Source of the DNA: Marinigracilibium pacificum | GTDB taxonomy: Bacteria; Bacteroidota; Bacteroidia; Cytophagales; Cyclobacteriaceae | DNA length: 64,000 nucleotides | Assembly: GCF_012926615.1 (NCBI RefSeq) | Contig: NZ_JABBNU010000001.1 | Location: 310,001 to 374,000, forward strand | Direction of reading: 5' to 3' | In this document: positions 36,392-45,211 of the stretch, piece by piece | Numbering within the stretch: the stretch's first letter is position 1 | Layout: every line of letters begins with the position of its first letter | Notes under the pieces: model-generated | Told to the model about the DNA's origin: nothing | What the model saw: only the letters and a program-made list of their open reading frames with translations | Database searches by the model: none | Position numbers and translations under genes: made by a program

Positions 36392-38233
36392 ATGTGTGGC
36401 ATCCATTTGATCGTTGATAAAAAAGAGCTTTTAAGTGATACTGCATCCATTAAATCAATGGTTTCAGCAGGAATTCACCGTGGTCCGGATAACAGATCTT
36501 CTGTCTGGGTCAGAAATAGAGAAATACAATATTTTTTAGGCGCAAACAGGTTGAAAATCAGAGATCAATCTGATCTGGCAAATCAACCTTTTAAAAGTGA
36601 GGACGAACAGTATTTTCTATTATTTAATGGAGAAATTTATAATTATGCCGAACTGAAAAATGAGCTAATTTCCAAGGGTTATCAGTTTCGCACCAGTAGT
36701 GATACCGAAGTTTTGTTTTATTTATTAAAAGAAGAAAGTGAAGTTGGCTTAGGGAAACTTCAGGGAATGTTTAGTATAATTTTTCTGGATAGAAGTGCAA
36801 ATACTGTATTGATTGCCAGAGATAAACATGGGATTAAACCATTATTTTATTCTCAAAATGAAAATTTTTTTGTTGCCTCTTCTGAATCAAAACCAATTTT
36901 CAAATCAAATCTTATAGCTAAAGAATTAATTCCTTCAGAGATTGACCTTCTTTTAAGATATAAACACTCTTTTGGGCGGAATACAATCTTTAAGAATTTG
37001 TTTAGTGTTTCTCCTGGGAAATTTATTAAGCTTGAAAATGGAATTGTCACTAAAGATGAGTTCATAATTGAAAGAACAACTACCAAAGAAAATGAATTGA
37101 ACGTTAAAGCAATCGAGCAATTATTAGTGGATAGCTTATATAATCAACTTAGTGATAGTGTTCCCTATGGTTTGTTTTTAAGTGGAGGGCTTGATTCGTC
37201 TTTGTTATTGGCCCTTAACAGGAAGTATGAAATTAATTACCTACAGACTTTCAGTATAATTGATAAGACGAAAGTTCAAGGAGGTCTCAATGATAGTCGT
37301 CTTTCAAGGTTGGCTGCTAAGCTTTATGGATATGATCATCATGAAATTCATTTTACTGATCAGCCTGATGAAGAGGATATACATAATTATATCGCCTATC
37401 TAGATCAGCCTGTCCTCGATAGTGGGTCGTACATGAATTATATTCTTACTAAAGAAGCTTCAAAATTTGTTAAGGTTGTTTTGAGTGGTGCAGGAGCAGA
37501 TGAGTACTGGTATGGATATCCACGGTATCAGGTTTACAGACAGATGTTAAAAAATCCTTTAGTAGCGAGAGGAATAAAGGAATTACTCAGGTTTGCCAGG
37601 TTTTCAGGGTTGTCAAAGGTAGACCCCGTAACAGACAGAAGATTTAAACGGGTTATTGATACAGTTGAAGGAAGTAAAGAATTATCATGGAATAACCTAC
37701 TTCAAGTTCCATTATTGCAACATAATGAGCTTCCTTCTGTGGTTCGTAAATTCATTGAAGAGCATGAAGAAATGATAATACCACAGCTATGGGACCAAAA
37801 AAATTATCTTGTAAATGATGTTTTGCTACAAAGTGATCAAATGACTATGTCTCAAAGCATCGAAATGAGACTTCCTTATCTTGATGATGATTTAGTTAAA
37901 GCAGCTTCTAGATTACAAAGTTCTTTTCACGATTCAGGTCGTTCAAAACCAATATTGTCAGAAATATTTATGAATATTGAAGGGTCAACTCCATTTGTTA
38001 AACGAACAAAGGAAGGAATGGGACTTCCTTTTTATTCTTGGATAAACTCTAATTACATTCAAGATAGAATTGAAAAGTTAATAAATAAGAAGGATTCATT
38101 AATTCATGAGACTGACTCTTATAGAAGGTTGGTAAACCGTAAAAATTTTCGCAAAGAGTTAACTGATCAGGCAAATGGTAGTGCTGTTTGGAGTTTAGTG
38201 GCTCTTGATCTTTGGCTGGAGCACAATTTATAG
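36392..38233 (+). CDS. Asparagine synthase (glutamine-hydrolysing) family protein
   Basis: 613 aa. The class II glutamine amidotransferase nucleophile is Cys2 (MCGIHLIV), with GIHRGPDNRS and FNGEIYNY typical of the N-terminal domain. The synthetase domain has the PP-loop LSGGLDSSL (about 263-271) and the GAGADEYWYGYPRY region. It transfers glutamine ammonia to an activated carboxylate. It lies 3 bp from a glycosyltransferase gene, so it may belong to surface polysaccharide or sugar-amide synthesis rather than general asparagine supply. That is inference from context; AsnB itself is the alternative. Confidence 0.9.
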   Translation: MCGIHLIVDKKELLSDTASIKSMVSAGIHRGPDNRSSVWVRNREIQYFLGANRLKIRDQSDLANQPFKSEDEQYFLLFNGEIYNYAELKNELISKGYQFRTSSDTEVLFYLLKEESEVGLGKLQGMFSIIFLDRSANTVLIARDKHGIKPLFYSQNENFFVASSESKPIFKSNLIAKELIPSEIDLLLRYKHSFGRNTIFKNLFSVSPGKFIKLENGIVTKDEFIIERTTTKENELNVKAIEQLLVDSLYNQLSDSVPYGLFLSGGLDSSLLLALNRKYEINYLQTFSIIDKTKVQGGLNDSRLSRLAAKLYGYDHHEIHFTDQPDEEDIHNYIAYLDQPVLDSGSYMNYILTKEASKFVKVVLSGAGADEYWYGYPRYQVYRQMLKNPLVARGIKELLRFARFSGLSKVDPVTDRRFKRVIDTVEGSKELSWNNLLQVPLLQHNELPSVVRKFIEEHEEMIIPQLWDQKNYLVNDVLLQSDQMTMSQSIEMRLPYLDDDLVKAASRLQSSFHDSGRSKPILSEIFMNIEGSTPFVKRTKEGMGLPFYSWINSNYIQDRIEKLINKKDSLIHETDSYRRLVNRKNFRKELTDQANGSAVWSLVALDLWLEHNL

Positions 38234-38236
38234 TAA

Positions 38237-39445
38237 ATGAAAATCTTATATCTACATCAATATTTTAAAACACCATCAGAAGGAGGGGCAACCCGTTCAT
38301 ATTATCTTTCTCAGGCTATGAAAAATGCTGGTCATGATGTTACAATCATCACTTCACATAATAGCACCAGAAAAGAAGAAAAGAATGTTGATGGAATAAA
38401 TGTAATTTACCTTCCAGTCAGATATGATAATTCATTTGGATACCTTAGAAGAGTTTTATCCTTTATTACCTTTTCCAGAAGTGTTTACAGGTTTTTTAAA
38501 TCTATGAAAAACCAGGAGTTTGATCTTTGTTATGCAACATCAACCCCATTAACAATAGGATGGTCGGCTATCCAGATAAAAGACAAGTTTCAAATACCTT
38601 TTATTTTCGAAGTTCGGGATTTATGGCCTGAAGCTCCGATACAATTAGGGGTTATTAAAAATCCATTTTTAAAAATGGGTCTTCGGGCATTTGAGAAATA
38701 TGTATACGAACAGGCTTTGCAGATTATAGCATTATCTCCTGATATGGTTGCAGAGATTCGTAAAATAGTTCCCTGGAAAGACATTAAAATGATACCTAAT
38801 TTTAGTGATCCTGATTTTTTTGAAGGTAAGGTGAGACCATTATTTACCAAAGATAACAAGGTTGTAATTTCATACTTTGGAGCTGCCGGTTATGTTAATG
38901 GGCTTAACTCCTTGTTAAATTGTGCTGTTGCTATTCAACATGATAATCGTTTTGAGTTTAGAGTAATGGCAGAGGGGGCATATCTTGAAAAATTAAAAAA
39001 GGAAGTAAGAAAAAATAGATTGGCCAATGTAAAATTCCTGCCATATGGTAATAAAAGCCAGGTAATATCATTACTTCAAGATAGTTCTTTTTCTTATATA
39101 TCCTTTTTACCCAAGAAGGTACTGGGGACAAACAGTCCAAATAAATTTTTTGACTCACTTGCTGCTGGTGTCCCTGTTATAGTCAATACAAAAGGGTGGA
39201 CGCAGGATATTGTTGTAGAATACCATTGTGGGTTTTACCATGATTTTAATGAATCACAATCTTTTACAAAGGCATTGTTAGCATATGTTGATAATCCTGC
39301 AACTTATGCTTATGCTTCTGAAAACGCTCTGTTTCTAGCTAAAAATCATTTTCAAAAGGACAGAGTAATCCAAAAGCTTATAGATGATCTTTCAACAATT
39401 GAAAATCAAAAACCTGGTAACGAAGGTATAATGAAAAGAGCTTAA
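38237..39445 (+). CDS. Glycosyltransferase family 4 (WbuB-like)
   Basis: 402 aa, GT-B fold. N-terminal YFKTPSEGGATRSYYLSQAM and the acceptor-domain pattern FEVRDLWPEAPIQLG are typical of WbuB/GT4 enzymes that make O-antigen or capsule. The nucleotide-sugar domain has SYFGAAGYVNGLNSLL and PNKFFDSLAAGVPVIVNTKGW. It forms a two-gene unit with the asparagine synthase homologue (3-bp gap) and ends flush against gldB on the other strand. Donor and acceptor cannot be read from sequence. Confidence 0.9.
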   Translation: MKILYLHQYFKTPSEGGATRSYYLSQAMKNAGHDVTIITSHNSTRKEEKNVDGINVIYLPVRYDNSFGYLRRVLSFITFSRSVYRFFKSMKNQEFDLCYATSTPLTIGWSAIQIKDKFQIPFIFEVRDLWPEAPIQLGVIKNPFLKMGLRAFEKYVYEQALQIIALSPDMVAEIRKIVPWKDIKMIPNFSDPDFFEGKVRPLFTKDNKVVISYFGAAGYVNGLNSLLNCAVAIQHDNRFEFRVMAEGAYLEKLKKEVRKNRLANVKFLPYGNKSQVISLLQDSSFSYISFLPKKVLGTNSPNKFFDSLAAGVPVIVNTKGWTQDIVVEYHCGFYHDFNESQSFTKALLAYVDNPATYAYASENALFLAKNHFQKDRVIQKLIDDLSTIENQKPGNEGIMKRA

Positions 39446-40447
39446 TTAAGGTTTATAAGCGGCTTTCTGAAAGATTGTTTCGGGCTCACTAATAGCCATT
39501 AATTCTTGTAAACTGATATTAGATCTGTCTTTGAATTTATTTACAATCTGCCACCCAAGCCATGAACCAATTCTACCCGGGCAATTATCTCCAATTTCAG
39601 GTGTTTTCGGCCTTTCGAAGACATATTTTCTTTTAGACATCGGACTGGTATCATAAAAGAGTTCATTACTAACAAAGTAAGAGTAGATAACATCAGCATT
39701 ATTATTTGCTGCTTCAAGTTCTTGTTCTGTATACCAGATTATTTTATTATCATCCAGACATGGTATAACTGCATTTACAAAAGCATAGGATTTGCCATAG
39801 AAGATCATGTCTGCCAGTAATGACTTGTCATTAAGATTTACTTCATTGAACTTATTTGATATCAACAATGCAATTTTAGGAACAATATATTCAGGAGTAT
39901 AATGTTCAAGAATATACTGAGGTTGCTGAGGGTGATATTTCCCTTCCTTCCCTAGAAAGTAATCAAGACCTATAACAATTACACTATCTGTAACATACAG
40001 ATCTCTTAAGATTCCTGTTGTAACAGTTTGAATTTTTGGGATTTTATATTCCGGATAATAGTACTTAATGTGTTTGAATAAGCTTTCTAGCTCGGTTTCT
40101 AGCTTAGAGATTTTTTCTTCATTAAAAACTTTTTTTGTTTCAGACTGAAGAGAGTCAAATCCAGGATCAGTAATTAGCTGATGGAACATTCCAACTACCA
40201 TATTTGGATCAGGGTAATTTTGAGGTTCCAGAAATCCTGCGAGAAAGCCCTGGTTTTGCCTCAGGAAATTGGCAGTTTCCTGAATTGTGCTAATAGAGTT
40301 TAATTCAAGATCAAGCCTTTCAATGGTTATATCAGCATTTACCGCCTTTATTTCTGTTGTGATTTCACATTGTTGATCGCTTCCACATGATGATAGGATC
40401 AAAAGCGAAAGGATTAAGGAGTATGATAAATATTTCAATATTGTCAT
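39446..40447 (-). CDS. gldB: Gliding motility lipoprotein GldB
   Basis: 333 aa. Lipoprotein signal with ILSLLILSSC (acylated Cys ~21) followed by GSD. The body matches GldB: ITIERLDLELN near the start, DYFLGKEGKYHP in the middle and the C-terminal GRIGSWLGWQIVNKF, which also resembles the DUF2268 protease-like fold. In Flavobacterium johnsoniae GldB is a membrane lipoprotein required for gliding. It is transcribed away from gldE-gldD and lies ~4.8 kb from them. The stop codon touches the convergent glycosyltransferase stop. Confidence 0.88.
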   Translation of the reverse strand: MTILKYLSYSLILSLLILSSCGSDQQCEITTEIKAVNADITIERLDLELNSISTIQETANFLRQNQGFLAGFLEPQNYPDPNMVVGMFHQLITDPGFDSLQSETKKVFNEEKISKLETELESLFKHIKYYYPEYKIPKIQTVTTGILRDLYVTDSVIVIGLDYFLGKEGKYHPQQPQYILEHYTPEYIVPKIALLISNKFNEVNLNDKSLLADMIFYGKSYAFVNAVIPCLDDNKIIWYTEQELEAANNNADVIYSYFVSNELFYDTSPMSKRKYVFERPKTPEIGDNCPGRIGSWLGWQIVNKFKDRSNISLQELMAISEPETIFQKAAYKP

Positions 40448-40460
40448 ATTACAAAAATAA

Positions 40461-40490
40461 AAAAAGCCCCCTCAAAGAGGGGACTTTTTA
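40461..40490 (-). terminator. Terminator of rng
   Basis: AAAAAG-CCCCTC-AAA-GAGGGG-CTTTTT stem with one internal mismatch, between rng and gldB, both on the minus strand. It reaches the rng stop codon and gives a U-run when read on the minus strand. Confidence 0.85.
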
Positions 40491-42044
40491 TCCTATTAAT
40501 TCGATTTCTTCGCCGGCTTTGTTATGAAAGCCGAAATCTGTTATTGCCTTTGATGAGTCTATTTCGATTTTGACCCACTTGTGATATTTAAAAAACCATT
40601 TTACACGTTTAGAGAACATACCTTTTGTAAAGTATGCGTGTAAAAATGGATGTAAACTAATTGTTACACCATGTTGGTTTTGATTTTTTAATACATGTTC
40701 AAGATTTCGTTCAATCTTGTCTGCGATCAGAATGGTTGATTCTACCTTTCCGGTTCCACCACAGGAAGGGCATACTTCCTTAGTGACGATATTGAGTTCG
40801 GGTCTTACCCTTTGTCGGGTAATTTCCATTAAACCGAACTTACTTAGTGGAAGTACAGTATGTTTGGCTCTGTCTTCCTTCATTTCTTCTTTCATTGCCT
40901 TGTAAAGCTGACGTTTGTTGTCCGGGTTTCGCATATCGATAAAATCGATAACGATTATTCCACCCATATCACGTAGTCTAAGCTGTCGGGCAATTTCTTT
41001 AGCGGCCATCAGGTTAACATTAAGAGCTGTTGCTTCCTGATCGGATTCCGCATTGGATTTGTTTCCACTGTTCACATCGATAACATGCAGCGCTTCTGTA
41101 TGCTCGATGATCAGGTACCCTCCTCCTTTAAGACTTACTGATTGTCCAAAAAGAGACTTCAGTTGTTTTTCAATGCCATATTGTTCAAAGATCTTTTTTT
41201 TCTCAGCGACTTTCTTAAGGATCTTCTCCTTATCCGGAGCGATCGTTTTGATATAGTCCTTTATTTCGCTGTGAATTTCAGAATCATCGACAGTAATAGA
41301 GTCAAATGATTCATTCAGCATGTCTCTAAGTATTGAGGAGGCTCGTCCCATTTCGCCGATCACCTTATCTCTAGGCTTGGCTTTTTTGAGATTTCGCACA
41401 CCATCCTCCCATTTATTAAGGAGGTTTCTAAGGTCATTATCTAATTCTGCTACGTCTTTTCCTTCAGCTACAGTTCTAATTATTACTCCAAAATTATCCG
41501 GTTTTATCGAATTGATAAGCCTAAGAAGCCTTTTGCGTTCTTCGCTTTTAACGATTTTTTTGGAAATATTAACCGTATTTGAAAAAGGTACCAATACGAG
41601 ATAACGACCAGCAATTGATAACTCACAGGATAGTCGTGGCCCTTTGGTAGAGATCGGTTCTTTAACGACCTGAACAAGAATCTGTTGATTTTTGCTCAGA
41701 ACTTCATTGATCTTACCAAACTTATTTATTTCCGGTTCCATATTAAAACCGGTAAGTTTTGCAGAAGTGTTCTTCTTGTTTTGAGCCTGTTTTGTAAACT
41801 TATTTAAACTGGTAACCCTCGGACCTAGGTCGAGGTAGTGTAAAAACGCATCTTTTTCATATCCAATATCAATGAAAGCTGCATTTAACCCTTGTACCAC
41901 TTTTTTTACAGAGCCCAGATAAATATCTCCAACGGTAAATATATTACCGTCTTCTTCCTTGTGAAATTCTACAAGTTCTTTATCTTTTAAAAGGGCTATA
42001 CGACATCCATTCTGAGTAGCATTAATTAATAGTTCGTTACTCAA
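40488..42044 (-). CDS. rng: Ribonuclease E/G family protein (RNase G)
   Basis: 518 aa, RNase G-like without the long RNase E scaffold. N-terminal S1-like domain (VGDIYLGSVKKVVQGLNAAFIDIGYEKDAFLH), RNase H-like and 5'-sensor regions, DNase-I-like catalytic region with DVNSGNK and IDFIDM aspartates, and the zinc-link CPSCGGTGK. It cleaves single-stranded AU-rich RNA and matures 16S rRNA. The apparent start is TTG at 42044, the only start near the conserved N-terminus. The tiny mS38-like gene lies 73 bp upstream. Confidence 0.93.
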   Translation of the reverse strand: MSNELLINATQNGCRIALLKDKELVEFHKEEDGNIFTVGDIYLGSVKKVVQGLNAAFIDIGYEKDAFLHYLDLGPRVTSLNKFTKQAQNKKNTSAKLTGFNMEPEINKFGKINEVLSKNQQILVQVVKEPISTKGPRLSCELSIAGRYLVLVPFSNTVNISKKIVKSEERKRLLRLINSIKPDNFGVIIRTVAEGKDVAELDNDLRNLLNKWEDGVRNLKKAKPRDKVIGEMGRASSILRDMLNESFDSITVDDSEIHSEIKDYIKTIAPDKEKILKKVAEKKKIFEQYGIEKQLKSLFGQSVSLKGGGYLIIEHTEALHVIDVNSGNKSNAESDQEATALNVNLMAAKEIARQLRLRDMGGIIVIDFIDMRNPDNKRQLYKAMKEEMKEDRAKHTVLPLSKFGLMEITRQRVRPELNIVTKEVCPSCGGTGKVESTILIADKIERNLEHVLKNQNQHGVTISLHPFLHAYFTKGMFSKRVKWFFKYHKWVKIEIDSSKAITDFGFHNKAGEEIELIG

Positions 42045-42117
42045 AATAAATTTGTTTAGGTAAAACGAAACGTTTTATCGTCCGGCCTAAATAAAAATAG
42101 AAGAAGTAATCGGGAAA

Positions 42118-42207
42118 TTACTTCTTCTTGTGTCTGTTTTTTCTTAGTCTTTTCTTACGCTTGTGAGTAGCGATCTTATGTCTTTTTCTTTTTTTACCGC
42201 AAGGCAT
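42118..42207 (-). CDS. 29-aa basic AURKAIP1/COX24 (mS38)-like protein, probable ribosomal
   Basis: ATG 42207 to TAA 42118. The sequence is MPCGKKRKRHKIATHKRKKR followed by LRKNRHKKK: about 60 percent Lys/Arg/His. It matches the short AURKAIP1/COX24 domain found in Bacteroidota and in the mitochondrial small-subunit protein mS38, where the helix inserts near h44 of the small-subunit rRNA. The recurring KRKRHK-A-HKRKKRLRKNRHKKK pattern is highly diagnostic. It lies between the TPR gene and rng. Too small for standard gene-size cut-offs, so easily missed. Confidence 0.85.
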   Translation of the reverse strand: MPCGKKRKRHKIATHKRKKRLRKNRHKKK

Positions 42208-42223
42208 AATCTTAATTTTTTGT

Positions 42224-42237
42224 CCCGATAAATCGGG
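42224..42237 (-). other. Hairpin before the 29-aa gene
   Basis: CCCGAT-AA-ATCGGG, a perfect 6-bp stem just upstream of the small ORF on the minus strand. No T-run follows on the minus strand, so it is more likely a 5'-leader structure or attenuated terminator of the TPR gene. Confidence 0.35.
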
Positions 42238-42252
42238 GGTGAAACATTAATT

Positions 42253-43086
42253 TTATTGAATTTCTTTGAGATATCCATTAACTGCACTTACAACCTCAGG
42301 ATTATCTTCAAGTTTTAATACTTTCTCAAAATATTCTTTCGCCTCCTGTTTGTGTCCGTCTTCAAAAAGACTCACACCCAGGTAGAAATTGTATTCTGTG
42401 TTTTCTGGCGCAATACCTACAAGTGTTCTGAATCGCTCTTCAGCTTTATGCCATTGCTGTGTTTGCATTGACATCAATCCAAGCTGATAATTGATTGTTT
42501 CATTTTTAGGATCTTTTTCAAGTAACCCTCTTAATGAAAGAACTCCCTGCATTGGGTTTGAACCATTGATTGCTATCAATGCATTTTTCACTTCTGCATC
42601 AATATAATCAGGATTTTCTTCGAGAACTTTGTCAAAATAGCTTTTGGCCGTCTGCCCAAGCTCCTGTTGTTTCTCCGGATCCATAGCAAATGAAAACGCT
42701 TCATAATAAGCTTCTCCAGCTGCAATGTTTGACTCTAAAGTGTTTAACCGGTTAGCAATCAAACCTTTATAATAAGCTGCACTATCATATGCCTGAACAC
42801 TATAATACAACCCATACAAAGAGTCCGCAAAGTTAACACTTTTTTCTCGATTTTCATCTTTTTCAAGCTGTTGTTTAAAGTATGACAGCTTTTGCTTTTG
42901 AGAATCATTGAGTCCAGCATCCTTATGAGCTGAAATGTTTTCACCGTTTTTTCCGGCAGGATTTTGAGTTACTGAAGCATTAACGTTTTGGCTCTCATCA
43001 TTTTCAACTACTTCACGAGGCATTAAAAATAATGCAACAACTGCTGCAACGATCAAGGCTCCTGAAATTAGTACTTGTTTTTTCAT
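42253..43086 (-). CDS. Tetratricopeptide repeat protein, membrane-anchored
   Basis: 277 aa. An N-terminal membrane anchor (residues ~5-22, LISGALIVAAVVALFLM), a linker with coiled-coil-like charged residues, then TPR motifs from ~120 to the end, for example WHKAEERFRTLVGIAPENTEYNFYLGVSLFEDGHKQEAKEYFEKVLKLEDNPE. It probably mediates protein contacts at the envelope; partners unknown. It lies between the HU gene and the ribosomal microprotein, 79 bp after HU. Confidence 0.85.
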   Translation of the reverse strand: MKKQVLISGALIVAAVVALFLMPREVVENDESQNVNASVTQNPAGKNGENISAHKDAGLNDSQKQKLSYFKQQLEKDENREKSVNFADSLYGLYYSVQAYDSAAYYKGLIANRLNTLESNIAAGEAYYEAFSFAMDPEKQQELGQTAKSYFDKVLEENPDYIDAEVKNALIAINGSNPMQGVLSLRGLLEKDPKNETINYQLGLMSMQTQQWHKAEERFRTLVGIAPENTEYNFYLGVSLFEDGHKQEAKEYFEKVLKLEDNPEVVSAVNGYLKEIQ

Positions 43087-43140
43087 AAGAGATAAACCAA
43101 ATGTTATTAAGGCTTCTACGGCTTAAAAGGTCAAAGGTTA

Positions 43141-43160
43141 TCGGGAGGAATCCCTCCCGA
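43141..43160 (-). terminator. Hairpin after the HU gene
   Basis: TCGGGAGG-AATC-CCTCCCGA, a perfect 8-bp GC-rich stem 5 bp after the HU stop. The minus-strand tail is TAACC rather than T-rich, so termination may be partial and the TPR gene cotranscribed. Confidence 0.55.
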
Positions 43161-43165
43161 TATTT

Positions 43166-43468
43166 TTAGTCATTTAATGCTTTTACCTTTTCGCTCGCTT
43201 TTACTTTCTCAACAAATGTTTTGGAAGGTTTGAATGATGGCACAAAATGCTCATCAATTACGATCGCCGTGTTCTTAGAAATGTTTCTAGCAATTTTCCT
43301 AGCTCTTTTCTTGTTTACAAAACTTCCGAACCCTCGAACGTAGATGTTCTCACCCTCGGCCATTGAATCTTTTACCACACTGAATAAGGCCTCTACAGTG
43401 GTTGTTACGTCTTCTTTAGAAATTCCTGTCTTCTCTGCTATTTGAGCAATTACCTCTGCTTTTGTCAC
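43166..43468 (-). CDS. HU family DNA-binding protein
   Basis: 100 aa. HU/IHF fold: AEVIAQIAEKTGISKEDVTTTVEALFSVV, then VRGFGSFVNKKRARKIARNISKNTAIVI and the DNA-intercalating arm region FVPSFKPSKTFVEKV. A nucleoid architectural dimer. The start is GTG at 43468; no ATG precedes it in frame. A -7 element lies 66 bp upstream. HU or IHF cannot be decided from one gene. Confidence 0.93.
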   Translation of the reverse strand: MTKAEVIAQIAEKTGISKEDVTTTVEALFSVVKDSMAEGENIYVRGFGSFVNKKRARKIARNISKNTAIVIDEHFVPSFKPSKTFVEKVKASEKVKALND

Positions 43469-43533
43469 TGTTAAACTAATTTGGTTTGAACATTAATTAC
43501 AAAATGTAACAGTATCTGCTAATTTTGGGGTTG

Positions 43534-43541
43534 CAAAGTTA
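43534..43541 (-). promoter_or_regulatory. -7 element of the HU gene
   Basis: TAACTTTG on the minus strand matches TAnnTTTG, 65 bases before the GTG start, giving a leader of about 60 nt. Confidence 0.5.
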
Positions 43542-43620
43542 ATTGCTCAGACAGTAATTAAAAAGCTTTGTAAGTAAAAAGGCATAAAAAAATATTTATA
43601 AGTCTCTAAAATAGAATAGG

Positions 43621-44673
43621 TTGACAGATCAAAATTTTACAGATAAGCTGATAGGCTGGTATAATGAGCATTCCAGGAGCCTTCCTTGGAGGAAAACTAA
43701 GGATCCTTACCCTGTATGGTTGTCAGAAGTTATTCTACAACAAACCAGGGTTGAGCAAGGGTTACCATACTATCATAAGTTTATCGATTCTTATCCTAAT
43801 ATTGAAGATTTGGCAGCATCTAGCGAAGAAGAAGTGCTTAGGTTATGGCAGGGCCTTGGCTATTATTCTAGAGGAAGGAATTTATTGAAAGGTGCTCAGC
43901 AGATAGTTTACGAAAGAGATGGAGTTTGGCCAGATAATTATAAGGAGCTTCAAAATATTAAGGGTATTGGTAAATATATTGCTGCGGCAATAGCTTCTTT
44001 CTGTTTTGGAGAGTATGTTCCAGTAGTTGATGGTAATGTTTACAGGTTTTTATCAAGATATTTTGGGATTTTAGAACCGATAAACACAGGTAAATCTTTT
44101 CGTGTATTTTTTGAAGTTGCCGCTGAACTACAAAGCACAGCCAATGATCCAGCTGATTTTAATCAGGCACTAATGGAGTTTGGTGCAATGCATTGCAAAC
44201 CTCGTAAACCGGACTGTGCGTCATGTGTATTTGAAGCAAAATGTTATGCAAGAGATAAAAATTCTCAAGAATTATTTCCTGTAAAACCAAAAAAGAAAAA
44301 ATCTGTAACGAGAAATTTTCACTATTTTTTGATTAAAAAAGAAAACAGGTTTCTGGTAAGGAAAAGAGGGGTTAATGATATCTGGCAGGGTTTATATGAG
44401 TTTCCATTAATAGAAGGAGAGGAGTTGTCTAACGAAAATCTTCAGACTTTACCTGTTGAAATTGATATGGTGAAAATAAAAAAACTGTATGAAGTAAAAC
44501 ATATTTTATCACATCAGACTATTTTTGCCACCTTTTATGATATCATTCCTGTTAATGATAACGTTGTAAAAGAAGAAAGAGCTGATTATATTGGAGATTG
44601 GCTATTGGCAGAAGAGATTGAAGAAAAGCCAAAGCCTATTTTGATAGATAAATTTTTGAACGAATATTTATAA
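43621..44673 (+). CDS. mutY: A/G-specific adenine glycosylase MutY
   Basis: 350 aa. Removes adenine mispaired with 8-oxoguanine. HhH-GPD domain: LPWR near residue 21-24, catalytic glutamate in SEVILQQTRVEQ, hairpin GIGKYIAAAI, catalytic aspartate in PVVDGNVYRF. The 4Fe-4S cluster cysteines are in the spacing C-x6-C-x2-C-x5-C (CKPRKPDCASCVFEAKC). A C-terminal NUDIX-like domain (~230-350) reads 8-oxoG. The start is TTG at 43621; an in-frame stop lies three codons upstream and no ATG serves the conserved N-terminus. Leads the mutY-ssb-gldE-gldD cluster. Confidence 0.94.
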   Translation: MTDQNFTDKLIGWYNEHSRSLPWRKTKDPYPVWLSEVILQQTRVEQGLPYYHKFIDSYPNIEDLAASSEEEVLRLWQGLGYYSRGRNLLKGAQQIVYERDGVWPDNYKELQNIKGIGKYIAAAIASFCFGEYVPVVDGNVYRFLSRYFGILEPINTGKSFRVFFEVAAELQSTANDPADFNQALMEFGAMHCKPRKPDCASCVFEAKCYARDKNSQELFPVKPKKKKSVTRNFHYFLIKKENRFLVRKRGVNDIWQGLYEFPLIEGEELSNENLQTLPVEIDMVKIKKLYEVKHILSHQTIFATFYDIIPVNDNVVKEERADYIGDWLLAEEIEEKPKPILIDKFLNEYL

Positions 44674-44711
44674 GTAGTATCTTTAAAAATAAACAGAATT
44701 AAATAAACATT

Positions 44712-45188
44712 ATGTCAGGAGTAAATAAAGTTATACTTGTTGGAAATCTAGGGAAAGATCCTGAAGTGAGGCATTTGGAAAGTGGACGAGCAGTTGCAAA
44801 CTTCCCGTTAGCAACTTCCGAAGTATATAAAGATCGAAGAACAAACGAACGTGTTACCAACACTGAATGGCATAATGTAGTTTTGTGGTCACCGCTAGCC
44901 GAAATTGCCGAAAGATTTCTTAAGAAAGGAAGTCAGGTATATATTGAAGGTAAGATCACAACACGCTCTTACGATGATAAAGAGGGAATAAAAAGATATA
45001 TCACTGAAATAGTTGGCAGAGAATTAACATTACTTGGAACCCGTGATGATAACGGTGGTTCAGGAATGGGACAAAGCAACTCTACACAATCTACATCACA
45101 AGGATCATCATCTTCTAACTACAGTAATGAAGCTGTAAGTATTGATAATAATGATTCCGGAGATGAAATGGATGATCTGCCGTTCTAA
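44712..45188 (+). CDS. ssb: Single-stranded DNA-binding protein
   Basis: 158 aa. OB fold beginning [20 protein letters not shown], with [34 protein letters not shown] flexible Ser/Gln/Asn linker (~112-148) leads to the acidic tail DEMDDLPF that recruits repair and replication partners. It lies 38 bp after mutY, a linkage conserved in Bacteroidota. Confidence 0.96.
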   Translation: MSGVNKVILVGNLGKDPEVRHLESGRAVANFPLATSEVYKDRRTNERVTNTEWHNVVLWSPLAEIAERFLKKGSQVYIEGKITTRSYDDKEGIKRYITEIVGRELTLLGTRDDNGGSGMGQSNSTQSTSQGSSSSNYSNEAVSIDNNDSGDEMDDLPF

Positions 45189-45211
45189 TTGTTTAATTAA
45201 AAAATACTTAG

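Noticed and set aside
39438-39452. CTTAATTAAG palindrome at the GT4/gldB junction
   Set aside because: It arises from two abutting stop codons on opposite strands (TAA and TTA); no stem or T-run supports a function.
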